Shown piece after piece: positions 26,097 to 35,771 of a stretch of 64,000 nt of DNA. Source of the DNA: an uncultured Saprospiraceae bacterium. Its GTDB lineage: Bacteria > Bacteroidota > Bacteroidia > Chitinophagales > Saprospiraceae. A program made the translations under genes and the position numbers. The notes under the pieces were generated by a model. It was not told the DNA's origin. It was given only the letters and a program-made list of their open reading frames with translations, and did no database searches. The stretch is taken from assembly GCA_937139495.1 (NCBI GenBank), contig CAKZQC010000028.1, positions 39,079 to 103,078 on the forward strand, read 5' to 3'. The first letter of the stretch is position 1. Each line of letters starts with the position of its first letter.

Positions 26097-27143
26097 TCAA
26101 ATGTTGAAATTGTAATAATAGTCAATAGACTGCTGTCCAATAAACTGTTGGTGCTGCCTATCCGCAGCAATAGGCAAGCGAGGAGCCGCTATACCTTCGT
26201 GCAGCAATTTAGGCGACGTTATCACTCGACATTCGTCCCATAGATTAGCAGCAAAAAAATGCTGCAACAAAGTAGCTCCACCTTCCACCAAAACGGATTG
26301 TATCCGCTGCTGCTGCAATTCTTCCAATAGATTGGGCAATAGCTGGTCGTCAAAATCCAAGTTAAGATATTTTACATTATTTAGCTGTTGCTTCGGCGTT
26401 TGGGTAGTGACCACCAAAGTCGTTTGATTGCCATCTAACAAATGGTGGGTAGCTGGAATTTTCAATTCCTTATCCAGCACAATACGTACTGGCGCTACAC
26501 CAAAAAAGTGGCGATTATTCAACCGAGGATTATCGACTAATGCAGTCGTTGTCCCAACCATAATAGCCGCTTCTTCTGTTCGCCATTGGTGTACCAATCG
26601 CTTGCACAGGCTGTCCGAAATCGCAATTTCTTTGCCGACTTGACCAATATAACCGTCCTTAGATTGCGCAAACTTGAGGACGATATAAGGGCGTTTTTTT
26701 TGTACTGTTGTCAAAAATCGCCTTGCCAAATGCTTCGCTTTTTGTTCCAATACACCAACAATGACTTCTACTCCAGCTTCTCGCAGTTTTTTGATACTCC
26801 TGCCGCCTACTTGCTCAAAATCATCGACACAACCAATCACCACTCTAGGGATTTGATGTTTCAGAATCAAGTCCACACAAGGGGGCGTTTTGCCATAATG
26901 AAAACAAGGCTCTAGCGTAACATAAATCGTAGCTTGATTCAGATAAACTTGGTCTGCTGTTGCTACACTCGCTATCGCATTGACTTCGGCATGTCCTTCG
27001 CCATACTGCTCGTGATAGCCCTCTCCTATTATTCGGTCTTGATACACCACGACCGCCCCTACTCTAGGATTAGGGGCATGATTGCCCGCTCCTAACTGAG
27101 CCAAGTCAATCGCTCGTTGCAGATATAATTGATCGTTGTTCAT
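26097..27143 (-). CDS. ribD: Riboflavin biosynthesis deaminase/reductase
   Basis: A 348-residue bifunctional enzyme of riboflavin synthesis. The N-terminal deaminase domain has the zinc and catalytic motifs HAEVNAI and PCFHYGKTPPC (about 50-86); the C-terminal reductase domain begins near RPYIVLKFAQSKDGYI and includes LVEGGATLL. It deaminates and then reduces the pyrimidine intermediate using NADPH. Length is typical. Confidence 0.93.
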   Translation of the reverse strand: MNNDQLYLQRAIDLAQLGAGNHAPNPRVGAVVVYQDRIIGEGYHEQYGEGHAEVNAIASVATADQVYLNQATIYVTLEPCFHYGKTPPCVDLILKHQIPRVVIGCVDDFEQVGGRSIKKLREAGVEVIVGVLEQKAKHLARRFLTTVQKKRPYIVLKFAQSKDGYIGQVGKEIAISDSLCKRLVHQWRTEEAAIMVGTTTALVDNPRLNNRHFFGVAPVRIVLDKELKIPATHHLLDGNQTTLVVTTQTPKQQLNNVKYLNLDFDDQLLPNLLEELQQQRIQSVLVEGGATLLQHFFAANLWDECRVITSPKLLHEGIAAPRLPIAADRQHQQFIGQQSIDYYYNFNI

Positions 27144-27158
27144 GGATTATTAGACTTT

Positions 27159-27232
27159 TAGAAGCTAGACCGCTGTACGATTAGATTAGGTTTCTAGTAC
27201 CTTTTATCTACTTTCTAGCAACCTAGCTTCTA
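27159..27232. repeat. TAGAAGC-type inverted repeat
   Basis: TAGAAGCTAG (27159-27168) is perfectly inverted at CTAGCTTCTA (27223-27232), with TTTCTAG copies in between. It lies between ribD and serS, both on the - strand, at the 3' end of serS transcription distal side and 5' side of ribD. Related motifs occur at 28686-28716 and 62705-62732. Confidence 0.55.
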
Positions 27233-27242
27233 GTTTCTCTCT

Positions 27243-28520
27243 CTACTCCTGTATGAAATCAAACCCAGTAAAGGCTTGCAATACTTTAGGTATTTTGATG
27301 CCCGTAGGCGTTTGGTTATTTTCTAGTAACGTTGCCAATATTCTAGGCAATGCCAATGCCGAACCATTGAGCGTATGTGCTAAATGGTTTTTGCCATCTT
27401 CGTCTTTGTAACGCAATTTCAGACGGTTCGCTTGGAAATTTTCAAAATTAGAAACAGAACTCACCTCTAACCAACGTTCTTGAGCAGCAGAATACGTCTC
27501 AAAATCAAATGTCAATGCAGCCGTAAATCCTAAATCACCACCACACAAACGCAAAATGCGATAAGGCAGCTCCAATTTGTTCAATAGTCCTTCTACATGG
27601 GCACACATATCGTCTAGTGCGGCATAAGAATTATCAGGGTGTTGTACTTGTACAATCTCTACTTTATCGAACTGATGCAAGCGATTGAGTCCACGTACAT
27701 GTGCACCATACGAGCCTGCTTCTCTACGAAAACAAGGTGTATGAGCGGTCAATTTGACAGGCAAATCTTGATGAGACACAATCACATCTCTATACAAATT
27801 CGTCAATGGAACTTCGGCAGTTGGTATCAAGTACAAATCATCTTGGGGCATGTAGTACATCTGTCCTTCCTTGTCGGGAAGTTGTCCTGTACCCCTAGCA
27901 CTTGCTTCGTTGACCACGTGTGGCACCGAGTGTTCCAAATAACCAGCAGCATCGGCTTCATTCAGAAAGAAATTAATCAACGCACGTTGCAAAATAGCTC
28001 CTTTCCCTTTATAGACAGGAAAACCTGCACCTGTTACTTTTGCTCCTAACTCAAAATCAATTAAGTCATATTTTTTTGCCAGTTCCCAATGTGGCAATGG
28101 GTCTGCACCCAAATCAGGCAATGGTTTAGCCCAATCTTGCTTCACTTCGTTATCTTCGTCCGAATTGCCATAAGGCACTGATTCGTGTGCACAGTTAGGC
28201 ACTTGCAGTAACAAATCTTCAAGTTTTGCTTCCTGTACCGCCAATTCGTCCTTGAGTGTACTGATATTGGCTTTCAATACGCCCGTACGTTCTTTCATCG
28301 AAGTAGCTTCGGCTGCTTTACCTTGCTTGTAGAGTTGTCCGATTTCTTTAGATATTTGGTTACTCTCTGACTGGTCAGATTCTAGCTCTTGCAATATCCT
28401 TTTGCGTTCGTCATCGGCTGCCAAGATGGTATCCAATATCGTCGTATCTTTCTGATTGCGTTTTTGCAAACTAACGACTATCTTTTCTTTGTTTTCCTTA
28501 ATGAAAGGTATAGTTAGCAT
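27243..28520 (-). CDS. serS: Serine-tRNA ligase
   Basis: A 425-residue class II aminoacyl-tRNA synthetase. The N-terminal coiled-coil arm (about 30-105) includes KRILQELESDQSESNQISKEIG; the catalytic domain shows TAEVPLTNLY, motif 2 TPCFRREAGSYG and motif 3 NGSALALPRILATLLEN. It charges tRNA-Ser with serine. Start ATG 28520 (MLTIPFIKEN) is the family start; the longer frame is ignored. Confidence 0.95.
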   Translation of the reverse strand: MLTIPFIKENKEKIVVSLQKRNQKDTTILDTILAADDERKRILQELESDQSESNQISKEIGQLYKQGKAAEATSMKERTGVLKANISTLKDELAVQEAKLEDLLLQVPNCAHESVPYGNSDEDNEVKQDWAKPLPDLGADPLPHWELAKKYDLIDFELGAKVTGAGFPVYKGKGAILQRALINFFLNEADAAGYLEHSVPHVVNEASARGTGQLPDKEGQMYYMPQDDLYLIPTAEVPLTNLYRDVIVSHQDLPVKLTAHTPCFRREAGSYGAHVRGLNRLHQFDKVEIVQVQHPDNSYAALDDMCAHVEGLLNKLELPYRILRLCGGDLGFTAALTFDFETYSAAQERWLEVSSVSNFENFQANRLKLRYKDEDGKNHLAHTLNGSALALPRILATLLENNQTPTGIKIPKVLQAFTGFDFIQE

Positions 28521-29015
28521 AGTATAATGATTGTTGTTTTGATGGCAATAAAGCACTGCATTTGTCTATTAGGACAATTTGATACAGCTAATGTAAGGCT
28601 AGATTATTTTTTTTTATAGAAAATACTATTCGTTTTTCAAATTAAAGTGTATTTTTGAGCTTCAAAAGAAAGCAATATACATTCTAAAACTAGAAGAATC
28701 CATCTTCTAGCTTGCTTTTTACTACCAATCGTTCTACTTCCCATCTCAACATAGTTTTTCCTTTTTATTTAGCTTTTGTTAGCTTTAGCTAATAATCTTA
28801 TACTTTCGTAAGATAACTGCGATTGATAATAAAACGCCATTAATTTGAGTATTAAAGGACAACACTACTTTGTACCAACAACTTATTGCTAACTATATAC
28901 TGCTTAGCAGCTATTATAATATGGTGTAAAGTAGAACGACACATCAAACAAAAAAGTGATTACAAGCTAAACACTTTCCTATTTCAATAATTTTATAATA
29001 AACCTACCTACCTGT
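28521..29015. other. Divergent serS/rho intergenic region with rho leader
   Basis: No gene is seen. A short hairpin CTAGAAGA/TCTTCTAG lies at about 28693-28713 and belongs to the TAGAAGC motif family. TATTTTTG at 28650-28657 is a second possible + strand -7 element. The rho promoter at 28844-28872 would give a leader of about 140 nt, which is AT-rich with a CTGCTTAGCAG hairpin near 28902. Rho leaders are often autoregulated, but no attenuator is clear here. Confidence 0.5.
28844..28872 (+). promoter_or_regulatory. Promoter of rho
   Basis: TTTG (28844-28847), an 18-bp spacer and TACTTTG (28866-28872) give a near-consensus Bacteroidota promoter. Transcription would begin about 28878, some 140 nt before the rho ATG. 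Confidence 0.5.
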
Positions 29016-30926
29016 ATGTACGACATACTTCAACTCAACCAAATGCTCGTTCCAGAGCTGAGAGACATAGCCGACAAACTACAACTGAAGGGCTACAAAC
29101 GATTAACAAAAAAAGAATTGGTGTACAAAATATTGGACTATCAAGCTGATAATGGTGCTATTGAAGAACAAATAGCCCCCGCCAAAACGGACAATAACAC
29201 CAAAGAAGAAACTCCCGCAGACAAGGCAACCAAAAAGCCTGCTGCCAAAAAGACAAAATCAACGGATAGACGCACCAAAGACAACTCAAAAACAGAGCGT
29301 AAGCCGAAAGCTAAATCCAAGAATACCCGTACAAACCAAAAATCGCAAAACGACAAAAAAGAAGATACGGTAACTGAAAAAATCGATGAAGTTATAGAAG
29401 CGACTACCACTGATACACCTGTGGAAAAAAGTGAGAGAAATAACAAACCTCGTCCTGCCAAAAAAGAACGTACGCCTAATAATCGCAATCAAAAGTCGAA
29501 CAAAAAGGAGACAACACCTAAAGCAGATAGTGACACGAGCAACGAAAAAGAAACTCCAAAAGAAGAAGCGACCGAAAAGTCGAACAACAATCATCAAAAA
29601 AGAGAACGCAACAACGACCGTAACAAAAAGGACAATAACGAGCGTAACAAAAAGACAACGAGAAAAGACGACGACAACGACGAAAAGAAACGAAATGATA
29701 AACGTAACGACAATCGCAATGATAAACGTAACGACAATCGTAACGACAAACAAAATGACAAACGTCAGCGCAACCAGAAACCACAACCTAAATTTAATGT
29801 AGATTTAGATGGTATTGTGGTGGGCGAAGGTGTACTCGAAATGATGAACGAAGGCTACGGCTTTTTGCGTTCTTCCGATTACAACTACCTCAACTCTCCT
29901 GATGATATTTATGTTTCGCCCTCTCAAATCAAGCTTTTCGGACTCAAGACTGGCGATACGATTGAGGGAGCTATACGCCCTCCCAAAGAAGGCGAAAAAT
30001 ATTTCGCTCTGCTCAAAGTAGAAAAAATAAACGGCTGGCACCCTAACGACATTAGAGATAGAGTACACTTCGATTTGCTCACGCCACTCTTCCCAGAAGA
30101 GAAACTCAATATCGTAGAAGCCAGCAAACCAAATCTTTATTCTACTCGAATGATGGATTTGTTTACACCAATCGGTAAGGGACAAAGGGGCTTGATTGTA
30201 GCACAACCCAAAACAGGTAAAACATACTTGCTCAAAGATATTGCAAACGCTATTGCTCAAAACCACCCGGAATCCTACTTAATCATTTTGTTGATTGATG
30301 AGCGTCCTGAGGAGGTAACCGATATGCAGCGTAGTGTACGTGCGGAAGTAGTTGGTTCTACCTTTGATTCGCCTCCTTCCAACCACGTTCGTGTTGCCAA
30401 TATTGTATTGGAAAAAGCAAAAAGAATGGTAGAATGTGGGCATGATGTAATTGTCCTCTTAGATTCTATTACTCGTTTGGCTAGAGCACACAATACTGTT
30501 TCACCATCTTCTGGCAAGGTACTTTCTGGTGGTGTAGAATCTAGTGCATTGCTCAAACCAAAACAATTCTTTGGCGCTGCTCGTAATATCGAGGACGGTG
30601 GGTCTTTGACCATTATCGCTACCGCTCTAATTGATACAGGATCTAGAATGGACGAAGTTATCTTCGAGGAGTTCAAAGGTACTGGTAACATGGAGCTACA
30701 ACTGGATAGAAGATTGGCAAACAAACGCGTTTATCCTGCTATTGATTTGACCAAATCTAGCACTCGACGCGATGACTTGCTACACGACAAAGAGACCATT
30801 AGCAAAATGTGGGTTCTCCGCCGTTATCTTGCGGACATGAACACCGAAGAAGCTATGGAGTTCTTGCTAGAGCGTATGCGTGGCACGAAAGACAACGATG
30901 AATTTTTGAATACAATGAATCAATAA
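29016..30926 (+). CDS. rho: Transcription termination factor Rho with long disordered insert
   Basis: A 636-residue hexameric RNA-dependent ATPase that terminates transcription. Residues 1-45 form the Rho_N domain ([34 protein letters not shown]). Residues about 52-262 are a low-complexity, charged, Lys/Asn/Asp/Glu/Arg-rich segment with NDKRNDNR repeats. Then come the cold-shock RNA-binding domain (about 265-345) and ATPase with Walker A AQPKTGKT (396-403), DERPEEV and Walker [18 protein letters not shown]. coli Rho is 419 residues, so the insert adds over 200. In Bacteroides a similar insert is known to promote phase separation. Confidence 0.95.
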   Translation: MYDILQLNQMLVPELRDIADKLQLKGYKRLTKKELVYKILDYQADNGAIEEQIAPAKTDNNTKEETPADKATKKPAAKKTKSTDRRTKDNSKTERKPKAKSKNTRTNQKSQNDKKEDTVTEKIDEVIEATTTDTPVEKSERNNKPRPAKKERTPNNRNQKSNKKETTPKADSDTSNEKETPKEEATEKSNNNHQKRERNNDRNKKDNNERNKKTTRKDDDNDEKKRNDKRNDNRNDKRNDNRNDKQNDKRQRNQKPQPKFNVDLDGIVVGEGVLEMMNEGYGFLRSSDYNYLNSPDDIYVSPSQIKLFGLKTGDTIEGAIRPPKEGEKYFALLKVEKINGWHPNDIRDRVHFDLLTPLFPEEKLNIVEASKPNLYSTRMMDLFTPIGKGQRGLIVAQPKTGKTYLLKDIANAIAQNHPESYLIILLIDERPEEVTDMQRSVRAEVVGSTFDSPPSNHVRVANIVLEKAKRMVECGHDVIVLLDSITRLARAHNTVSPSSGKVLSGGVESSALLKPKQFFGAARNIEDGGSLTIIATALIDTGSRMDEVIFEEFKGTGNMELQLDRRLANKRVYPAIDLTKSSTRRDDLLHDKETISKMWVLRRYLADMNTEEAMEFLLERMRGTKDNDEFLNTMNQ

Positions 30927-30953
30927 TTGATTCCTGTATTTCTAACAATAACT

Positions 30954-30997
30954 AAAAAGTTCCTACTACAGCCGTGCTGTGGTAGGAACTTTTTTTT
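30954..30997 (+). terminator. Terminator of rho
   Basis: AAAAAGTTCCTACTACAGC pairs with GCTGTGGTAGGAACTTTTT around a 3-nt loop and ends in a long T-run. It lies about 30 bp after the rho stop. Confidence 0.9.
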
Positions 30998-31112
30998 GTT
31001 TATTTTTTTGCCCACTTGAAGATTGTTTGATTGTTGATTCTTGCCCTTGCAGGGCAATTGTTGAGTCAATTATAACTTAAACAAAGCTCGAAGAGCGAAC
31101 AAACAATTTTCC

Positions 31113-31880
31113 TTACAATTTCTTGACGCGCACTATCATTTTGCTAGGAATCCAACCTACTAAATAATTAGGCAATTGCACTTTTGTCCAGGTATTTTTT
31201 TCTTCCAAAATACGTACTGCGATTCCTTCGTGGATAAGTTCCATTTCTGGGCTCACCAACTGTGGATTTTGTCGAAGCCCCACTTCCTTTTTGATAATAA
31301 TAGCTTTCGTTTGATCAAACAATATGGCACGTTGTTGCCAGCCAAATACAAAAGGAAAGATACTAACCAGCAAAACACCAATAGCCACGGCACGAAAAAT
31401 AGGCTTTTGTAGCCAATGCCCCGTCCCCAGTGCTCCTATTGCTATCGCAAAAAGTAGTAAAAAAATAATTGCCCAACTGGTAGAAGAAAAAACTCCAATA
31501 GCAGCATTCCACCAACGTACAAAAAAAGCACTTTCGGTAGCTGCAATGGGTGACACAATACGCTGCTGTGCTGCTTGCAGATTATATTGAGCATCGGCAT
31601 GATTGGGCTGTAGCCACAAGGCACGTTCAAAACTCACAATCGCTTTTCCCAATTGATTATTGGATAAATATGCCAAACCCAAATTATTGAATACTTCGGG
31701 CGATAGCTGCTCCGACTGTACCAATTCTTGATACAAAGCAATGCTCTTGGCGGCATTATTTTCTTTTGTTTGAGCCGCTAATGCGGCATCAAAAGTAGCG
31801 ATAGGATTTGGTTGGGCAATAGCCCCTGTCATAGCCGCCAACCAAATTAGTACCACTAGATATAGATTAGATACGCTCAT
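31113..31880 (-). CDS. TPR-SH3 membrane protein, BatE-like
   Basis: A 255-residue protein: signal peptide (1-22, GAIAQ), TPR block (about 35-105; VFNNLGLAYLSNNQLGKAIVSFERALWLQPNHADAQYNLQAA), two membrane helices (about 120-175) and a C-terminal bacterial SH3 domain (about 190-255; VGLRQNPQLVSPEMELIHEGIAVRILE, then TWTKVQLPNYLVGWI). This architecture is that of BatE of the aerotolerance cluster. It is the last gene of the operon and starts 1 nt after the batD stop. Confidence 0.8.
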   Translation of the reverse strand: MSVSNLYLVVLIWLAAMTGAIAQPNPIATFDAALAAQTKENNAAKSIALYQELVQSEQLSPEVFNNLGLAYLSNNQLGKAIVSFERALWLQPNHADAQYNLQAAQQRIVSPIAATESAFFVRWWNAAIGVFSSTSWAIIFLLLFAIAIGALGTGHWLQKPIFRAVAIGVLLVSIFPFVFGWQQRAILFDQTKAIIIKKEVGLRQNPQLVSPEMELIHEGIAVRILEEKNTWTKVQLPNYLVGWIPSKMIVRVKKL

Positions 31881-31881
31881 A

Positions 31882-33639
31882 TTACTTTTCCATTAGTTTA
31901 ATCAAGGCAACACTATCGTCATAGACCTGCTGCATGGCTAGTGTATCGGTCATTCCTGCAAAGAGAGCCATTTCACTTTTTTGCAAAATAGCCATCAACG
32001 TATCAATTTTATCGGTGGCAATTTCTTGCTTTATCAATTGTTTTTTGACCTTATCTTTGGTCAAATCAATGGTAGCAATGTGATATTGGTCGCCTACAAA
32101 ACCCAAGAGAGCTTTTGATATTTCGTTGTAAAAAGGCTTTGCTTCTTTTTGACGTAGAAGGGCTTTGGCGGTCGCCAATCTCTTGGCAGCTTGTGAAGCA
32201 GCTTGTTGCTGTCGAATAACCGCCAAAGGCGTCGCCGCTTTTTTATCTTTTTTATTTTTGAGGTAATACACCATGCCCAAACCAACTAAAGGTAGCAACA
32301 TTAGCAGCCAAAATAAGGCATTTCCCCAAAGGGAAGTCGGCATTCCCTCAAAACGACTATTGGCAAGTGCTGTACGAGGGACTAACGTAGGTTCATTGAG
32401 GACTGGCACGGCTACTTTTGTTTCTTTTTTATCTATCTCCTCCAATGTTGGTAGTTGATTTTTGCCTTGCTGTACACTCAACTGAATCGTAGTATCGAGC
32501 TTGACAAACTTCTTGAGCTCTGGGTCAAAATAAATAAATTTGGGTTGTATCGTAAAATCCCCGACAGCTTTCGGTGTCAGTACATAATCAAACATTTTGG
32601 TACCTCCTAACACACCTCGTACTTCGCGCAATTGTTCGTTAGATTCAGGGGCAAACTGATCAAAGTACTTTTGGTTGATACCCAAGTTAGGGGCTGCAAC
32701 TTGCTTGATATCACCCTCACCTTGTATCCTCAATTGCAATTGGAATACATCGTCGCCACTGATTTTATTTCTATTGACATGAGCTTGCATCTCAAACTTG
32801 CCTACCAAACCCGAAAAACCAGCTGGAGCACCATCTAAGGCACGTACTTGCAAGTTGATGGGATTGGAGCTCAACGTGTGCGTTGCCAACTGATAAAAGG
32901 GGTTAAATTGCGACGACTGGCTGCCATTGACAGGCAAGGCAACCCGAACAGCCGCAGGTTCTATCACCAATTGACCACTCTTAGTAGGAAATACCACCAA
33001 GCGACGCAGTACCTTTGCCGTATAAGTCTTACCGTCAATCGTCTCTTGTAGTTTTGGTCCCTTGTAGCTACGTACTTGATGCGAAAAAAAGTCTTTGAAC
33101 GAGGGTTCTTTAACTACTTCCAACTGTTCGATGTTGACTTGTGTATAAATCTTAATATCTACAATCACTTGCTGTCCAACGATGGGTGTACTGTCGTTGA
33201 CTTCTGTTTTGACAAATACTTTACCCTCTATTGCTTCCTCTTCTGATGTTTTGGGCTTGTCGGCAGCCGAAACGACCTTCACATCAAAGGATTTTGTTTG
33301 TAGCTCTTTGCCTTCGGTCGTTAGTATTTTGGCAGTTCCTATTTTAAACTTGCCTATTCGGTTAGGAACTAGCACATAAGTAATCGTATAGATGACATGT
33401 GCTTTTCCATTGCTAAACGAAGTAGCATACCCTTCGGTAGTAGCTACTGCTTGAAAACCGTTGAAAGTAGGTGGCGTAAAAGTACGGCTTTTGGCATTTC
33501 GTAGCTGAAAAGCAACTTCAAAACGTTGCCCAACAGCAACTTCTTTTTGGTCAGCTATTGCCTTGAACGATACTTGGCTCCAAGCTACACTAGGCAATAA
33601 CAGTAGTAAGAATAAACTATATTTTAACAATAATGGCAT
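31882..33639 (-). CDS. batD: BatD-like protein
   Basis: A 585-residue envelope protein. Signal peptide (1-21) precedes about four tandem beta-sandwich domains; the first resembles BatD (VAVGQRFEVAFQLRNAKSRTFTPPTFNGF), later segments end SNPINLQVRALDGAPAGFSGLVGKFEMQAHVNRN and DYVLTPKAVGDFTIQPKFIYFDPE. A single helix (about 438-460; LFWLLMLLPLVGLGMVYYL) leads to a cytoplasmic helical tail. BatD is implicated in oxidative stress tolerance together with BatA/B/C/E; mechanism is unsettled. It follows a shorter BatD-like gene by 9 nt. Confidence 0.85.
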   Translation of the reverse strand: MPLLLKYSLFLLLLLPSVAWSQVSFKAIADQKEVAVGQRFEVAFQLRNAKSRTFTPPTFNGFQAVATTEGYATSFSNGKAHVIYTITYVLVPNRIGKFKIGTAKILTTEGKELQTKSFDVKVVSAADKPKTSEEEAIEGKVFVKTEVNDSTPIVGQQVIVDIKIYTQVNIEQLEVVKEPSFKDFFSHQVRSYKGPKLQETIDGKTYTAKVLRRLVVFPTKSGQLVIEPAAVRVALPVNGSQSSQFNPFYQLATHTLSSNPINLQVRALDGAPAGFSGLVGKFEMQAHVNRNKISGDDVFQLQLRIQGEGDIKQVAAPNLGINQKYFDQFAPESNEQLREVRGVLGGTKMFDYVLTPKAVGDFTIQPKFIYFDPELKKFVKLDTTIQLSVQQGKNQLPTLEEIDKKETKVAVPVLNEPTLVPRTALANSRFEGMPTSLWGNALFWLLMLLPLVGLGMVYYLKNKKDKKAATPLAVIRQQQAASQAAKRLATAKALLRQKEAKPFYNEISKALLGFVGDQYHIATIDLTKDKVKKQLIKQEIATDKIDTLMAILQKSEMALFAGMTDTLAMQQVYDDSVALIKLMEK

Positions 33640-33648
33640 ACCTTTCTA

Positions 33649-34359
33649 TTAGAGTTTGTAAGTTTTGCCTGTTGGCTTATTTTGTTGTTTTTCTTTCTTT
33701 TTGCTGTCCGAATTTTCGAAAAAATCATCGCTAAATTCCTCTTCTAATAAGTCATCTACATTCAAGTCATTGAACTCTTCTCGTAGCGATTTTTCCATTT
33801 CTTGTATCGCCTTGTCCATCAACTCATCTATATTGAGATTGTCGAGTTCGTCGCCAAGGGCATCACCCAAAAACGAATCTTCTCCAAAGAAAGAATTACT
33901 ATCAAATGGGTTTTGTTCTTCTAGACTAGTACTCGGTGCTACTGCTGGTCTATCTACTTGCCTCACGATGACCAGTGGCACACCTGCCGCCATCAATTTC
34001 CCTGCATCGGTTTCTACTGTTGCACTAGGTATCCAGTATTCTCCTACCGCATTCGCTTTGATGTGATAAGTATAACTGTGCGAACTGCTCTGTTCGCCAT
34101 TAAAGTAACTTGATTGCATGCTGATACTAGGTCCTGCGACCAATGTCAAACCCGAAAAGTTAGGTGGCGTAAAATCCTCCATCACTTTGGCATTATTGAC
34201 GGTATAAGTAACCTGTATCAACTCATCAACAGCAGCTGTATCATAACTCAACGCAGCCGAAAAATTAATGGTCTTCACGATAGGCGTGTTATCATATTGA
34301 GCAACACTACAAAAGGACATCAAAAGACCGATGGTTATTAAAAATAATGATTTTTTCAT
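33649..34359 (-). CDS. Short BatD-like protein with acidic tail
   Basis: A 236-residue protein with signal peptide (1-20) and one BatD-type N-terminal beta-sandwich (about 30-130; VDELIQVTYTVNNAKVMEDFTPPNFSGLTLVAGPS), then an acidic stretch (about 145-215) of Asp/Glu/Phe/Leu helices (LGDELDNLNIDELMDKAIQEM) and a basic end. It lacks the later domains and membrane helix of its neighbour batD, suggesting a truncated duplicate kept as a separate gene. Confidence 0.75.
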   Translation of the reverse strand: MKKSLFLITIGLLMSFCSVAQYDNTPIVKTINFSAALSYDTAAVDELIQVTYTVNNAKVMEDFTPPNFSGLTLVAGPSISMQSSYFNGEQSSSHSYTYHIKANAVGEYWIPSATVETDAGKLMAAGVPLVIVRQVDRPAVAPSTSLEEQNPFDSNSFFGEDSFLGDALGDELDNLNIDELMDKAIQEMEKSLREEFNDLNVDDLLEEEFSDDFFENSDSKKKEKQQNKPTGKTYKL

Positions 34360-34439
34360 AGTATGAATATTATTTTAGATGAAGAAAAGAAATCAATGTT
34401 ATTCATAGACAAAAGCCACACCAAAGTACAGCAAGGAGG

Positions 34440-35285
34440 TTACCAATCCTTTTCGATTTTGGAACCGTCCCTTCGTCTCTTTTTCATTAATTTTTCTTGC
34501 ACTTTTTTATCTTCCTCCTCTATGCGTTCGAGAAGACGTTCGACTTGATCTTTTTCTAAATCTTGTGGTTTCCCCTTTTCCAAGTCATTTTGTTTCTTGA
34601 TAGGATCTTCCTCTTCTGGCTGATTGGGGTCAGGCTCGCTTTGTTCGCCTTCGTCCTGTTCATCGTCTTTCTTTTCGTCTTGTTTATCTTCTTGATTCTC
34701 TTGTTCCTCTTTTTCCTCTTTTTCTTGCTCGTTTTTTTGGTCGTCGTCTTTCTTTTCTTGGTCTTGCTTTTGCTGCTGTTCTTGCTGCTGCTGTTGCAAT
34801 TGTTGCATCATTTTGTACGCAACGCCCAAGTTATTCTTCGCATCATAATCTTCATTATTTTTGCGCAAAGCATCTTTGTACGAATCAATAGCATTCTTGA
34901 GTTGCTCCTGTTCTTTTTCGCCCATCTGCCCACCTTGGCTGCCTGCTTGGGCTTGTGCCAAATAACTATTGCCTAAGTTATAGTACGCTTTCGACTGAAT
35001 CAAGTCATCGTCCGACTGACCAATTACTTCTCGGTAGCGACTAATTGCTTCGTCATATTTTTTGGTTTTGTAATAACTATTGGCAAGATTGTACTTGCCA
35101 CTGACAGAATTATCATTTTCGCTAATCGCCTTTTCGAATCGAATCGCTGCACCATTATAGTCCCCTGCTTGATAAGCCTCTGTACCTTTGAGCAAATCTT
35201 GGTGTTGTGCTTGCATAACAGAAGCTGTCCAGCACAAAATCAAGATGCCGATTAGTCCTCTAAAATAATTGCTGTTGTTTGCCAT
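34440..35285 (-). CDS. batC: TPR protein with Gln/Glu/Asp-rich tail, BatC-like
   Basis: A 281-residue protein with a signal peptide (about 1-27, ending SVMQA) and three to four TPRs (about 35-155; GAAIRFEKAISENDNSVSGKYNLANSYY). Residues about 165-250 are low-complexity Q then E/D/K-rich, and the C-terminus is a charged helix. BatC proteins have this TPR-plus-charged-tail form. The start overlaps the ogt stop by 26 nt, arguing for one operon. Confidence 0.75.
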   Translation of the reverse strand: MANNSNYFRGLIGILILCWTASVMQAQHQDLLKGTEAYQAGDYNGAAIRFEKAISENDNSVSGKYNLANSYYKTKKYDEAISRYREVIGQSDDDLIQSKAYYNLGNSYLAQAQAGSQGGQMGEKEQEQLKNAIDSYKDALRKNNEDYDAKNNLGVAYKMMQQLQQQQQEQQQKQDQEKKDDDQKNEQEKEEKEEQENQEDKQDEKKDDEQDEGEQSEPDPNQPEEEDPIKKQNDLEKGKPQDLEKDQVERLLERIEEEDKKVQEKLMKKRRRDGSKIEKDW

Positions 35286-35751
35286 ATTTCGTTGATTTTT
35301 CGAGTTCTAATAATTTGCGTTTGTTTTCCAATCCATAAGCGTAGCCTGTCAGTGTGCCATTGGTGCCAATGACTCGATGACAAGGATTGATAATCCCAAA
35401 AGGATTGCTCCCGACACATCTGCCTACTGCTCGCACCGCTTTTTTGGTGCTTACCTTTTCGGCAATCTTGAGATAGGTCGTGGTCATGCCATAAGGAATA
35501 GCCAATAATTCTCGCCACACCTTTTGTTGAAAGACCGTTCCTTGTTCTAAATTCAATAACACGGTAAAATGTTGCCGACCATTTTCAAAATATTCTGTTA
35601 ATTCTTGTACACATTGCTTCAAGAATGGAGCTAAGCTCTTTTGCACCGTTGGCAAATAATCATTGTCCACTACGATAGAGCGAATAACGCCTTCGGCACC
35701 TTCGATAACCAGTCTGCCGATAGGCGAATCATAATGCGTTCGTTCCAACAT
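35260..35751 (-). CDS. ogt: Methylated-DNA--protein-cysteine methyltransferase
   Basis: A 163-residue suicide repair enzyme that removes alkyl groups from O6-alkylguanine onto its own Cys. The acceptor motif PCHRV (123-127, Cys124) is intact, with VWRELLAIPYG helix-turn-helix and the GYAYGLENKRKLLELE C-terminus. Its presence at the head of a Bat-type operon is unusual; the two functions may simply share transcription. Confidence 0.92.
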   Translation of the reverse strand: MLERTHYDSPIGRLVIEGAEGVIRSIVVDNDYLPTVQKSLAPFLKQCVQELTEYFENGRQHFTVLLNLEQGTVFQQKVWRELLAIPYGMTTTYLKIAEKVSTKKAVRAVGRCVGSNPFGIINPCHRVIGTNGTLTGYAYGLENKRKLLELEKSTKYGKQQQLF

Positions 35752-35771
35752 ATTTCCAGATAAAAGGTGTA

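Noticed and set aside
29700..29765. Tandem repeat as a CRISPR-like array
   Set aside because: Short NDKRNDNR codon repeats in frame within Rho; no spacers.
29286..29802. Long open frames opposite or overlapping the Rho insert
   Set aside because: They are shadows of the AAA/GAC-rich low-complexity coding strand; no start context or protein-like composition.
34563..34976. Open frame opposite the batC low-complexity tail
   Set aside because: Leu/Phe-rich translation is the complement of Glu/Lys codons, not a membrane protein.
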